Below, piece by piece: positions 26,524-35,393 of a stretch of 64,000 nt of DNA; the first letter of the stretch is position 1; each line of letters starts with the position of its first letter. The translations under genes were made by a program, and so were the position numbers. The notes below the pieces were generated by a model. The model searched no databases, was not told the DNA's origin, and worked only from the letters and a program-made list of their open reading frames with translations. Source of the DNA: Cellulosilyticum lentocellum DSM 5427 (GTDB lineage: Bacteria > Bacillota > Clostridia > Lachnospirales > Cellulosilyticaceae); the NCBI RefSeq assembly GCF_000178835.2, contig NC_015275.1:1819001-1883000 (forward strand), in the 5' to 3' direction.

Positions 26524-27866
26524 GAAATATTGAAAAACTCTGCCGTACAGACATCAGATATATGTATCTTCTTGACGGAATGAAAGCTCCATCTTTTGCT
26601 ACTTTCGGCAACTTTATTCGTAATGAATTAACGACTTCAATTGAACAAATCTTCATTGATATCAATTCTTATATTTTTGATCAAGAGCATGTGGATTTAC
26701 ATCACACTTACATCGATGGAACAAAGATCGAAGCTAATGCTAATCGCTATACCTGGGTATGGAAGAAATCTTGCATCAAAAATAGAAACAAAGTGTTCGA
26801 AAAGATCTCATTACTCATCGATACAATGAATTCAGAGGTTCTTAGTTTTCTTAATGTGAAGTTAGAAAAAAGAGATGAATATGCGATTGATTACGTTGAG
26901 GCATTGCTTGAAAGTTATCAGAAGGCAATAAATCTAGAGGTTTCAAAATTTGTTTCTGGAGCTGGGCATAAGAAAAGTATCCATCAAAAACAGTATCAGG
27001 AAATGCAGGGGTATCTAGAACGCCTCAAGAAATATGCAAAGCACATCGAAGTATGTGGAGAGCGAAGAAATAGTTATTCAAAAACTGATCACGATGCAAC
27101 TTTTATGAGAATCAAACGTGATTATATGGGAAATGACCAGCTCCTTCCTGCTTACAATATGCAGGCTGCCATATGTGATGAATATATAGCTGTAATAGAC
27201 GCAAAACCTTATGCTTCAGACATGGAATGTTTTCAACCCTTAATGGAAAAGTTTAATGCTACTTATGGTCATTATCCAACGTATCCTGTTGCTGACGCAG
27301 GATATGGTTCTTATAACAATTATCTTTATTGTGAGGAACATGGCATGGAAAAATATATGAAATTTACTATGTTTGAGAGGGAAACTAAGAATCAAAAATA
27401 TCATTATGATCCATATCGTGCAGTAAATTTCAAAAGAGATGAACACGGAAACCTGATCTGTCCTAATAATAAAAAGTTTATATATAAATGTGATAGGCAT
27501 ATATATAAAAATCAATATGGTAGAACAGAAGAAATATATGAATGTGAAGACTGTGCAGGATGTCCATATCGTAGTGAATGTTGCAAAAGAGCACATGGAA
27601 ATAGAACAGTACGCCTTAATCGAGAATTAACAGAAATACATAAGGAAGTAATAAATAATCTAGAATCAATTCATGGTGCCTTATTGTGTATGAACAGAAG
27701 TATTCAATCAGAGGGGACATTTGGGATAATTAAGTGGGATAGATCTTATAAAAGATTATTTCGGCGAGGAGAAAAAGCTGTCCTTTTAGAATTCACGTTA
27801 ATTTCTTGTGGATACAACCTCTATAAGTATCATAACAAGAAACATCGGACATCCATAGTTGCATAA
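26499..27866 (+). CDS. IS1182 transposase, main fragment with DDE domain
   Basis: 455 residues reading MEHGISSLRNIEK onward in the -1 frame relative to the N-terminal piece. The catalytic acids are intact: first Asp in TYIDGTKIEAN, second Asp in VADAGYGSYNN, and Glu in QSEGTFGIIKWD. A cysteine cluster CEDCAGCPYRSECC before the last acid is typical of the DDE_Tnp_1_6 type and may bind zinc. The fragment has its own ATG, but no ribosome site is seen, and it lacks the DNA-binding N-terminus, so it is probably inactive unless the frameshift is bypassed. It is translated in the same direction as udk. Confidence 0.82.
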   Translation: MEHGISSLRNIEKLCRTDIRYMYLLDGMKAPSFATFGNFIRNELTTSIEQIFIDINSYIFDQEHVDLHHTYIDGTKIEANANRYTWVWKKSCIKNRNKVFEKISLLIDTMNSEVLSFLNVKLEKRDEYAIDYVEALLESYQKAINLEVSKFVSGAGHKKSIHQKQYQEMQGYLERLKKYAKHIEVCGERRNSYSKTDHDATFMRIKRDYMGNDQLLPAYNMQAAICDEYIAVIDAKPYASDMECFQPLMEKFNATYGHYPTYPVADAGYGSYNNYLYCEEHGMEKYMKFTMFERETKNQKYHYDPYRAVNFKRDEHGNLICPNNKKFIYKCDRHIYKNQYGRTEEIYECEDCAGCPYRSECCKRAHGNRTVRLNRELTEIHKEVINNLESIHGALLCMNRSIQSEGTFGIIKWDRSYKRLFRRGEKAVLLEFTLISCGYNLYKYHNKKHRTSIVA

Positions 27867-27959
27867 AAAACGGATATAATATCATCATTTAAAGCCTATA
27901 AAACCATAGGCTTAATAAGTGACTTCTAATTTTGTGATAATGATAATAAATCTATTAAA

Positions 27960-28000
27960 AAACAAGGAGCAGGTCGCTACAGGCGACCTGCTCCTTGTTT
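27960..28000. terminator. Strong hairpin inside the right end of the insertion sequence
   Basis: Perfect 18-bp GC-rich stem (27960-27977 with 27983-28000), TACAG loop. The plus-strand 3' side is TTTCGAGG and the minus-strand side TTTTAATAG, so it works best as a terminator on the minus strand or as a structural barrier. A weaker hairpin, AAGCCTAT/ATAGGCTT, lies at 27892-27913. Confidence 0.55.
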
Positions 28001-28019
28001 CGAGGCTGTTTTTTTACAG

Positions 28020-28039
28020 CCCCTTTAATTTATTTTTGA
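28020..28039 (+). repeat. Right arm of the 20-bp inverted repeat flanking the insertion sequence
   Basis: CCCCTTTAATTTATTTTTGA, exact reverse complement of 26186-26205. Its T-rich 3' part would be the release tract of the pre-insertion udk terminator. Confidence 0.8.
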
Positions 28040-28091
28040 GATAAAAAAGTATTTATACAAATGCTTTTTTTATTATTAATCCAATAGTATA

Positions 28092-28946
28092 TTATTTCTT
28101 GATAAACATTTGTGTCCAATAATGGCCATTATTATCGTAACCAATACCAATGTGTGTGAAATTGCTACTTAAAATATTAGCACGGTGACCTGAACTGTTC
28201 ATCCAACCTTTGACAACTGCTTCTGGTGTAGCATAGCCCTGAGCAATATTTTCACCAGCAGCTGTATAGCTGATACCAAATTGTTTCATCATATCAAAAG
28301 GGGAGCCATAAGTTGGACTTGTATGACTAAAGTAACCATTAGTACGCATATCCGTTGATTTAATGCGTGCTACGTTTCTAAGGCTTTCATCCATTGTAAG
28401 GGAAGTAAGACCAACAGCAATACGTTCTTTATTAACAAGGGCTAAAACCTGATCTTCAAAGCTTGTTTGCGTATTTGTAGTAGGTTCATTTATTTCAGGT
28501 TTATTTGTAACTGGAGGTGTAAGAGGTTTGGTAATATAAACACTTTTATTTTTCCAGTCTACGCTATAACCAAAAGCTTCTGCTAAAACTCTTAAAGTTA
28601 TGTAGCTACGTCCATCTTTAATTTCAATACACTGAGTTAGCAATTTGCCATTTACCCATAAACTTTGTGTTTTAGAATTGATACGAACAGTAAGCATTTT
28701 TTGTGTGGATTGATGTTTTCCCGTTAAGATAACCTCTGGTGACTTCCAATCTACTTGAAGGCCTAGAACTTCGCCCACTGCACGCACTGGAATCATTGTT
28801 CTTTGTGTACTAGAAATATAAGCTGGGGTACTAGAACTGTTAATTAATTTACCTTCTATATAAATAGGAATAGATGAAGCTGCAAATAGCGAAGAACATA
28901 AAAGTAAAAATGAGAGACATAAAATAGTAAGTTTTTTGTGTTTCAT
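28092..28946 (-). CDS. Secreted protein: copper-amine-oxidase-N domains plus CAP/SCP domain
   Basis: About 284 residues. A signal peptide (about 1-23, LSFLLLCSSLFAA) precedes a stalk-like region with two copies of the copper amine oxidase N-terminal motif (TMIPVRAVGEVLGLQVDWK and YITLRVLAEAFGYSVDWK, about 25-140). These small repeats are common on clostridial exoproteins, perhaps for wall attachment. After a Pro/Thr-rich linker the C-terminus is a CAP (SCP/PR1) domain (about 165-284) with YFSHTSP, AGENIAQG and SSGHRANIL, the conserved His and Glu set. Bacterial CAP proteins occur on spores and cell surfaces; their biochemical role is uncertain. ATG 28946 follows GAGG and the basic MKHKK start. 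A longer start at 28964 is unlikely. Confidence 0.9.
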   Translation of the reverse strand: MKHKKLTILCLSFLLLCSSLFAASSIPIYIEGKLINSSSTPAYISSTQRTMIPVRAVGEVLGLQVDWKSPEVILTGKHQSTQKMLTVRINSKTQSLWVNGKLLTQCIEIKDGRSYITLRVLAEAFGYSVDWKNKSVYITKPLTPPVTNKPEINEPTTNTQTSFEDQVLALVNKERIAVGLTSLTMDESLRNVARIKSTDMRTNGYFSHTSPTYGSPFDMMKQFGISYTAAGENIAQGYATPEAVVKGWMNSSGHRANILSSNFTHIGIGYDNNGHYWTQMFIKK

Positions 28947-29147
28947 AGTAAAACCTCTTTCCATTTGTAATGATGACTAATTGTTACGAAATGTTACATA
29001 ATTATTACAAAATTAGTCTAAGGGAATTTGACTAAAAAAACAAGACTAAAATAAAAATTACCATCAATTAACATACCTATATATCGGAATAAAATAGGAG
29101 TATAGAAAGGGGTTTTTCTATTAAAACTAATTAAAAGAAAAAACAAT

Positions 29148-29161
29148 CGAACAGATGTTTG
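29148..29161 (+). promoter_or_regulatory. LexA SOS box at the uvrA promoter
   Basis: CGAACAGATGTTTG fits the Gram-positive LexA/DinR operator CGAAC-N4-GTTYG at every defined position. Its last three bases overlap the -35 hexamer, so bound repressor would block polymerase. Confidence 0.8.
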
Positions 29162-29187
29162 AAAAAATAAATATTGCATGATATAAT
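29159..29187 (+). promoter_or_regulatory. Promoter of uvrA
   Basis: TTGAAA (29159-29164), 17-base spacer, extended TGA-TATAAT (-10 at 29182-29187), 37 bases before the start codon. Confidence 0.8.
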
Positions 29188-29224
29188 AAGCCATAAGAAA
29201 CTAAGGATAAGAGAAGGGGAATTT

Positions 29225-32053
29225 ATGAAGAATAAAATTGTCATTAAAGGTGCCAAAGAGCACAATTTAAAAAATGTAGATTTAGAATTAGAACGTGATC
29301 AGTTTATTGTATTTACAGGATTAAGTGGTTCGGGTAAATCCTCGTTGGCATTTGATACAATTTATGCAGAAGGTCAAAGACGCTATGTAGAATCTTTATC
29401 TGCTTACGCCAGACAGTTTTTAGGTCAGATGGAAAAGCCAGATGTAGAAAGTATATCAGGCCTTTCACCAGCCATTTCAATTGATCAAAAAACAACAAGT
29501 AAAAATCCACGTTCTACAGTAGGGACAGTAACAGAAATCTATGATTACCTACGTTTACTTTATGCAAGAGTAGGAATTCCACATTGTCCTAAATGTGGCA
29601 AAGAAATTAAAAAACAAACCATAGACCAAATGGTAGATGTCCTTATGGGACTTGAAGAAAGAACAAAGGTGCAACTTCTTGCTCCAGTTGTGAGAGCACG
29701 TAAAGGACTTCATGAAAAGGTACTCGAAAATGCTCGTAAACAAGGTTTCATACGTGCACGTATTGATGGAGAGATGTATGACTTATCAGAGGAAGAAATT
29801 AATTTAGACAAAAATAAAAAACATACCATTGATGTCATTGTGGATCGATTAGTGATTAAGCAAGGTATTGAAAAACGTTTAACAGATTCTATAGAGACAG
29901 TTATGAAGCTTTCAGGTGGGCTCATGTTAGTAGATATTGTAGATGGAAAAGAAATGCGATTTAGTGAAAGTTTTGCTTGTCCAGATTGTAATATCAGCAT
30001 TGAAGAACTAGAACCAAGATCCTTTTCTTTTAACAATCCTCAAGGAGCATGTCCTGCCTGTACTGGTTTAGGTGAACATTTAGAGGTGGATCCAGAATTA
30101 GTTGTTCCTAATCCGAGTTTAAGCCTAAGGCAAGGTGCTATTGCTGTAGTCGGTTGGGGATCAATAGGTAATCCAAGTAGTTATGCATATGCCCTTATGT
30201 CTGCTTTGATTAAAAAGTATAACTTTGACCTAGATACCCCATTTGAAGAATTACCAGAAAAGGTACAACATGTGATTTTATATGGAACAGGCAAGGAAAA
30301 AATTAAGTTTGTTTTTTCAGGGGAATATGGCACAAAAGAGTATGAATACGCCTTTGAAGGTGTACTTACCAACACTAAAAAGCGATATAATGAAACCAGT
30401 TCAGAATCAGCTAAACAGGAGTATGAGAGCTTAATGACAAGTATTCCTTGTAGTGTATGTAAGGGGGCAAGGCTAAAACCAGAGTCTTTAGCTGTAACAA
30501 TAGCAGATAAGAATATTGACGATTTAACGCATCTAGCTGTAGGAGAGTTAAAAATATTTTTTGATACTCTTCAGTTAACAGAGCGCCAAAATAAAATAGG
30601 GGAACTAATTTTTAAAGAAATTAAAGCGCGTTTAGGGTTTTTAGTAGATGTGGGACTTGATTATTTAAATCTAGCGCGTGCTTCAGGGACTCTTTCAGGA
30701 GGAGAAGCACAACGTATTCGTTTAGCTACCCAGATTGGATCTGGTTTAGTAGGCGTGCTTTATATTTTGGACGAACCAAGTATTGGTCTTCATCAAAGAG
30801 ATAATGATAAGCTCATTCAAACATTAATTAAGCTGAGAGACTTAGGAAATACTTTAATTGTCGTAGAACACGATGAAGATACTATGTATGCAGCAGATTG
30901 GATTGTTGATATTGGTCCTGGTGCGGGGGAGCATGGTGGAGAAATTATTGCTTCTGGGCCTATTGATACGATTTTAGCTTGTGAAAAATCTGAGACAGGT
31001 GCGTATTTAAGTGGGCGTAAATGTATTGAGATTCCCGAAGTAAGAAGAAAGGGAAATGGTCATAGTTTAACTTTAACAGGTGCAGCGGCTAATAATTTAA
31101 AAAATGTAACCTTAAAACTGCCATTAGGTACCTTAACTTGTATTACGGGGGTATCTGGTTCAGGAAAAAGTTCACTTATTAACGAGATTTTATTAAAACG
31201 TTTAGCTAGAGATTTAAACGGTGCACGTTTAAAGCCAGGTCAGCATAGGGACCTAAAAGGTATAGAATACTTAGATAAAGTCATTAGTATTGACCAGTCA
31301 CCTATCGGGCGTACACCACGTTCTAATCCAGCTACTTATACAGGTGTATTTGATCAAATCAGAGATTTATTTGCTCAAACTAATGAAGCTAAGATGAAAG
31401 GTTATCAAAAAGGACGTTTTAGTTTTAATGTCAAAGGTGGACGTTGTGAAGCCTGTCAAGGTGATGGGATGATTAAGATTGAAATGCATTTTTTACCTGA
31501 TGTATATGTGCCCTGTGAAGCTTGTAAAGGCAAACGTTACAATCGTGAAACCCTAGAGGTTAAATACAAAGATAAATCTATTGCAGAAGTTTTAAATATG
31601 ACAGTGGAAGAAGCACTTAAGTTCTTTGAAAATATTCCTACAATTTCACGTAAGCTCCAAACCATTGTAGATGTGGGACTTGGTTATATTCGTTTGGGAC
31701 AACCTTCTACGACTTTATCAGGAGGAGAGGCGCAACGTGTTAAATTAGCTACAGAACTTAGTAAGCGTAGTACAGGAAAAACAATTTACATTTTGGATGA
31801 ACCAACAACAGGTTTACATTTTGCTGATGTTCATAAATTAGTAGGTATTTTAGACAGACTTGTAGAAGGTGGTAATAGTGTGGTTGTTATTGAACATAAT
31901 TTAGAGGTTATCAAAACGGCAGACTATATCATTGATTTAGGGCCCGAAGGAGGCACTAGAGGCGGTCAGATTATAGCCCAGGGGACACCTGAACAGGTAG
32001 CTAAAAAGGAAGGGTCGTATACCGGCCAATTTTTAAAGAAAATACTAAAATAA
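29225..32053 (+). CDS. uvrA: Excinuclease ABC subunit A
   Basis: A 942-residue damage sensor with two ABC ATPase modules. Walker A motifs are GLSGSGKSS near residue 33 and GVSGSGKSS near 641. The ABC signatures TLSGGEAQR occur in both halves, and Walker B strands [11 protein letters not shown] and [11 protein letters not shown] follow. Zinc modules are CPKC with a missing-partner-like first site, CPDC..CPAC, and CEAC..CEAC. UvrA2 finds distortions and loads UvrB. ATG 29225 lies after AAGGGGA, and family proteins start with the motif [13 protein letters not shown]; an upstream ATG at 29174 is not supported. It is transcribed alone, behind a LexA-type operator, and a strong bidirectional terminator follows. 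Confidence 0.97.
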   Translation: MKNKIVIKGAKEHNLKNVDLELERDQFIVFTGLSGSGKSSLAFDTIYAEGQRRYVESLSAYARQFLGQMEKPDVESISGLSPAISIDQKTTSKNPRSTVGTVTEIYDYLRLLYARVGIPHCPKCGKEIKKQTIDQMVDVLMGLEERTKVQLLAPVVRARKGLHEKVLENARKQGFIRARIDGEMYDLSEEEINLDKNKKHTIDVIVDRLVIKQGIEKRLTDSIETVMKLSGGLMLVDIVDGKEMRFSESFACPDCNISIEELEPRSFSFNNPQGACPACTGLGEHLEVDPELVVPNPSLSLRQGAIAVVGWGSIGNPSSYAYALMSALIKKYNFDLDTPFEELPEKVQHVILYGTGKEKIKFVFSGEYGTKEYEYAFEGVLTNTKKRYNETSSESAKQEYESLMTSIPCSVCKGARLKPESLAVTIADKNIDDLTHLAVGELKIFFDTLQLTERQNKIGELIFKEIKARLGFLVDVGLDYLNLARASGTLSGGEAQRIRLATQIGSGLVGVLYILDEPSIGLHQRDNDKLIQTLIKLRDLGNTLIVVEHDEDTMYAADWIVDIGPGAGEHGGEIIASGPIDTILACEKSETGAYLSGRKCIEIPEVRRKGNGHSLTLTGAAANNLKNVTLKLPLGTLTCITGVSGSGKSSLINEILLKRLARDLNGARLKPGQHRDLKGIEYLDKVISIDQSPIGRTPRSNPATYTGVFDQIRDLFAQTNEAKMKGYQKGRFSFNVKGGRCEACQGDGMIKIEMHFLPDVYVPCEACKGKRYNRETLEVKYKDKSIAEVLNMTVEEALKFFENIPTISRKLQTIVDVGLGYIRLGQPSTTLSGGEAQRVKLATELSKRSTGKTIYILDEPTTGLHFADVHKLVGILDRLVEGGNSVVVIEHNLEVIKTADYIIDLGPEGGTRGGQIIAQGTPEQVAKKEGSYTGQFLKKILK

Positions 32054-32077
32054 ATAGGAAAATCTATAGACAAACAT

Positions 32078-32117
32078 AAAAAAGGTATTAAAGCAAATTT
32101 GCTTTAATACCTTTTTG
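32078..32117. terminator. Bidirectional terminator between uvrA and a convergent gene
   Basis: Long palindrome centred near 32097-32098: AAAAAAGGTATTAAAGC pairs with GCTTTAATACCTTTTT. A-tract on one side and T-tract on the other allow use on both strands. Confidence 0.88.
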
Positions 32118-32174
32118 GCTAAGAAAAACAGTTAAACCTGTAAATATCAGTGTGCTTAATCACTAAAAGGCAGG

Positions 32175-33296
32175 TTATCTATAAGAGAAACGGCCATTTG
32201 TATCAATAGTTGCAATGATGTTACCAGTAGTTGTATCAACAACTTGACCTTCTACGTCTACACCATCATACTCTTTTTCAATATCAATTTGCATATCGTA
32301 AAGATCATCTTCGATAACTGTATCATTAGTTTGGATGCCTTTCCATTTTGTTTGAAGATCTACAGTTGAAAGTTTTACTTTTACAGTAAATAATAAAGAT
32401 CTAGAACCAGTAGCTAATTCAATACCGTCAATAGGTAAAGTGAATTTACCATTTTCAGTTGAGGTTGTATAAGCTATATTACTAAAGCTAGTATAGTAAC
32501 GAGAAAGGTCTCTAGCTGTATCATAGTAATTATCTGACATTAAGCTAAAACTAATTTTATTGGTTTTAGAGTATGTAAAAGTTGCTTTATCCCAATCAGA
32601 GCGACTGTCTGTAATAGAACCTACAATTTCGATATCCGAATGATTTTTACGAATAGCAGCACAAATATCTTGTGTGAAGAGTCTTAATTCACTTGAACTT
32701 AAACGATTAAATCTTGATTCATCATTTCTTGAATCATAGGAGATTTCTAACTCTAATTTTCCACTAGAATTTTGTGTTAAGTCGAATGTCCAATCAATAC
32801 GATTTTCTGTACCAAAAGTTTCTTGAATGCTAGCAAGCGTTTTATTAAGAGCAGAAGTAGAAATATTGGTACCAGTTGAAGCATTATTATTACCATTATT
32901 TTTATATGTAGCAAGTTCTGCTTTTAAAGTTTCAACTTCACGTTGTGCTATAGCAAGATTGTAATTTGCAGTAGCTAACTGTTGCTGTAATGAAGTAAGT
33001 TGAGAAGAATTGTCTGTGGTTTTAGTATCTGTAATTTTAACTGTTTTACTAGCACTTAACCAGTCTACATCAGCGCCCATAATTTGACTTACTGCACGAA
33101 GTGGTACATAAGTTACACCATCTACAGTAAAAGGTTCCTTATCTAGAGTTTTTATAACACCGTTATAGCTAACTTGAATATTATCATAAGCAGCTTTTAA
33201 AGATTTATAGTTAGCTGCATCTACAATGCCTGCACTGAAAACGGTGCTTAAACCAAGTACTAAACATAATTTTTTGTAATTATTACTTATTTTCAT
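32175..33296 (-). CDS. Secreted protein with copper-amine-oxidase-N domain and coiled coil
   Basis: About 373 residues. A signal peptide (LCLVLGLSTVFSAGIVDA) is followed by one copper amine oxidase N-terminal repeat (about 45-90, TYVPLRAVSQIMGADVDWL), a coiled coil (about 100-140, SLQQQLATANYNLAIAQREV) and an Asn-rich hinge. The C-terminal 220 residues, starting near TFGTENRIDW, are of no family I recognise; they alternate beta-like strands. It shares the exported repeat with the CAP protein on the other side of uvrA, so both probably use it for the same surface role. AGGAGG precedes ATG 33296; a longer start would place a hydrophobic leader before the signal peptide and is rejected. Confidence 0.8.
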   Translation of the reverse strand: MKISNNYKKLCLVLGLSTVFSAGIVDAANYKSLKAAYDNIQVSYNGVIKTLDKEPFTVDGVTYVPLRAVSQIMGADVDWLSASKTVKITDTKTTDNSSQLTSLQQQLATANYNLAIAQREVETLKAELATYKNNGNNNASTGTNISTSALNKTLASIQETFGTENRIDWTFDLTQNSSGKLELEISYDSRNDESRFNRLSSSELRLFTQDICAAIRKNHSDIEIVGSITDSRSDWDKATFTYSKTNKISFSLMSDNYYDTARDLSRYYTSFSNIAYTTSTENGKFTLPIDGIELATGSRSLLFTVKVKLSTVDLQTKWKGIQTNDTVIEDDLYDMQIDIEKEYDGVDVEGQVVDTTTGNIIATIDTNGRFSYR

Positions 33297-33434
33297 AATA
33301 GTCCTCCTATAAATAAAGAATTTATTAATTAACGTCAAACTAAGTATAAACAATATACCTCAAAATATCAATGAATACGAGTATAAAAATACTATTTTAA
33401 CTAAACTGAAATAATATGGTAATAAAACAGAATA

Positions 33435-33443
33435 TGCTATAAT
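33435..33443 (+). promoter_or_regulatory. Extended -10 promoter of uvrC
   Basis: TGC-TATAAT (-10 at 33438-33443), 40 bases before the start codon. No good -35 and no LexA box, unlike uvrA and uvrB. Confidence 0.6.
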
Positions 33444-33483
33444 AATCCTAAGACAAGTAAAGACTAGCAAGAAGGAGGCAGAT

Positions 33484-35318
33484 ATGTTTGTTATAGAAGA
33501 TGAGCTGAAACGACTGCCTGAAAAACCAGGCGTTTATTTGATGAAAAACGATTTAGGACAAATCATTTATGTAGGAAAAGCCATTAATCTAAAAAATCGT
33601 GTGAGGCAATATTTTCAAAGTTCAAAGAACCATTCTATTAAAGTTAAGAAGATGGTGCAGCATATTGTGAGCTTTGAATATATTATTACACGTTCAGAAG
33701 TAGAAGCACTTGTATTAGAATGTAATTTAATCAAAAAGTATGATCCTAAGTACAATATTCGATTAAAGGATGATAAACAGTATCCCTATATTAAAATAAA
33801 TACGCAAGATGCTTTTCCTCGCATGCGCGTTGTAAGGCAAATGAAAAAGGATGGCGCTAAGTATTTTGGCCCTTACACAGACGCTGCAGCTATGTGGGAG
33901 GTTGTTGACATTATTAAAAATACCTGGCCGTTACGTACTTGCACACGTAACTTGCCAAAAGACATAGGGAAAGAACGAGCTTGCCTCAATTATCATATTG
34001 GTAAATGTAATGCACCTTGTACTGGACTTATTGATGAACAAGCTTATGGTGAAATGATTGAGGAAGTCATCAGTTTCTTAAATGGTAAGTATAAAGAAGT
34101 TATTAAAAAGCTTCAAGCAGATATGATAGTTGCTTCAGAAAGTTTGCAATTTGAAAAGGCAGCTCAGTTAAGAGATCAAATACAAGCAGTTATGAAATTA
34201 GAACAAAAGCAAAATGCTACAATGAGTAGTATGTTAGACCAAGATGTTATTGCTTTTGCAAAAAGTCCACAAGATACCTTAGTGCAGGTTTACTTTGTAA
34301 GGAAGGGTAAAATGGTGGGAAGAGAACATTTTTATTTAAAAGATACAGAAGATGAGGTCATAGAAGAAGTTTTTCGTGATTTTATCGTGCAGTTTTATGC
34401 TAATGCAACCTTTATTCCAAAAGAGATTGTTATCGAAAGGATACCGAATGAAAAGGAAGTGTTAGAAAGCTATTTAGCAGAGAAGAAAGGAAGTAAAGTA
34501 CAACTGATTACACCTGTTAAAGGTACTAAACATGGTTTAATGGAGCTGGCAAGCAAGAATGCTGAATTAACATTAGGGCAATTTGGAGATCAGATGAAAA
34601 AGGAACAAGAGCGTACTGAAGGGGCTTTAGCTCAGCTTCAAGAAGCTATTGGATTAGAAAAACTGCCGTATCGTATGGAGGCTTACGATATTTCTAATAC
34701 ACAAGGAGTACAATCTGTAGGTGGTATGGTAGTTTTTGAAGGTGGCAAACCTAAGAAAAGTGATTATCGAAAGTTTAAAATTAAAAGTATACAGGGTCCT
34801 AATGATTATGGTAGTTTAGAAGAAGTATTAGACAGGCGATTCAATCGCCTTAAAGAAGAGCAAGAAGAAAACAGTTTCAGTAAGATGCCAGATTTATTGA
34901 TGATGGATGGTGGAAAGGGCCAAGTAAGCGTAGCTGAAAAAATGCTTGAGAAGTATGGGTTAGCTATACCAGTTTGTGGTATGGTTAAAGATGATCGACA
35001 TAGAACGAGAGGACTTCTTTTCCAAGGTGAAGAAATTGTACTACCTAGCGGTAGTGAAGGTTTTAAATTAATTACACGTTTACAAGATGAAGTTCATCGC
35101 TTCTCTATAGAATATCACAAAAAGCTTCGTAGTAAGGCTCAAGTACAATCCTTATTGGATGAGATTAAGGGTGTAGGGAAAGAACGAAAAAAATTATTTT
35201 GCAACATTTTAAAAGCATAGAGCACTTAAGACAGGCTACTCTTAGTGACATTGAACAAGTTCCCGGTATCCCTGCAGATGTTGCAAGCAATATATATAAT
35301 TATTTCCATAGGAATTAG
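33484..35318 (+). CDS. uvrC: Excinuclease ABC subunit C with a -1 frameshift near the 3' end
   Basis: The subunit that makes both incisions in nucleotide excision repair. The GIY-YIG nuclease domain is N-terminal (PGVYLMKND and IIYVGKAINLKNRVRQYF, about 15-50). A UVR motif (LQFEKAAQLRDQI, about 218-230) binds UvrB. The RNase H-like endonuclease is in the second half (YDISNTQGVQSVGGMVVFEGG). The zero frame stops at 35220 after GVGKERKK, giving 578 residues. The -1 frame from the A7 run at 35187-35193 continues ILLQ-type sequence as IILQHFKSIEHLRQATLSD to the stop at 35316-35318, restoring the second half of the helix-hairpin-helix domain and 611 residues in total. This may be a programmed slip, a real mutation or a homopolymer sequencing error. 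AAGGAGG precedes the ATG. Confidence 0.93.
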
Positions 35319-35351
35319 GCAATAAAGCTGATAGGAAAAAAAGGGAGAAAA

Positions 35352-35360
35352 TGTTATACT
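35352..35360 (+). promoter_or_regulatory. Extended -10 promoter of hprK
   Basis: TGT-TATACT (-10 at 35355-35360) with a poor -35. It lies between uvrC and hprK with no terminator, so read-through from uvrC is also possible. Confidence 0.5.
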
Positions 35361-35393
35361 AGATGGGTTAATGTGTGCCAAGGAGGAAAAAGC

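Larger units (their letters stand above)
26201..28024. mobile_element. IS1182-family insertion sequence with frameshifted transposase
   Basis: About 1.82 kb. The left end reads AGGGGATGTAAAAAAAC and the right end, reversed, AGGGGCTGTAAAAAAAC: 16 of 17 bases match, giving terminal inverted repeats of the sort seen in this family. One transposase is encoded in two overlapping frames. Hairpins lie just inside each end. No simple direct target duplication is visible; instead the outside flanks form a 15-bp continuation of the inverted repeat. If AGGGG belongs to the host hairpin, the element is 26206-28019. Codon use and base composition resemble the surroundings, so it may be resident in this lineage. 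Confidence 0.85.

Noticed and set aside
29710-30036. A 108-residue minus-strand frame inside uvrA
   Set aside because: Antisense to conserved zinc-module coding sequence; low-complexity Ser-rich translation.
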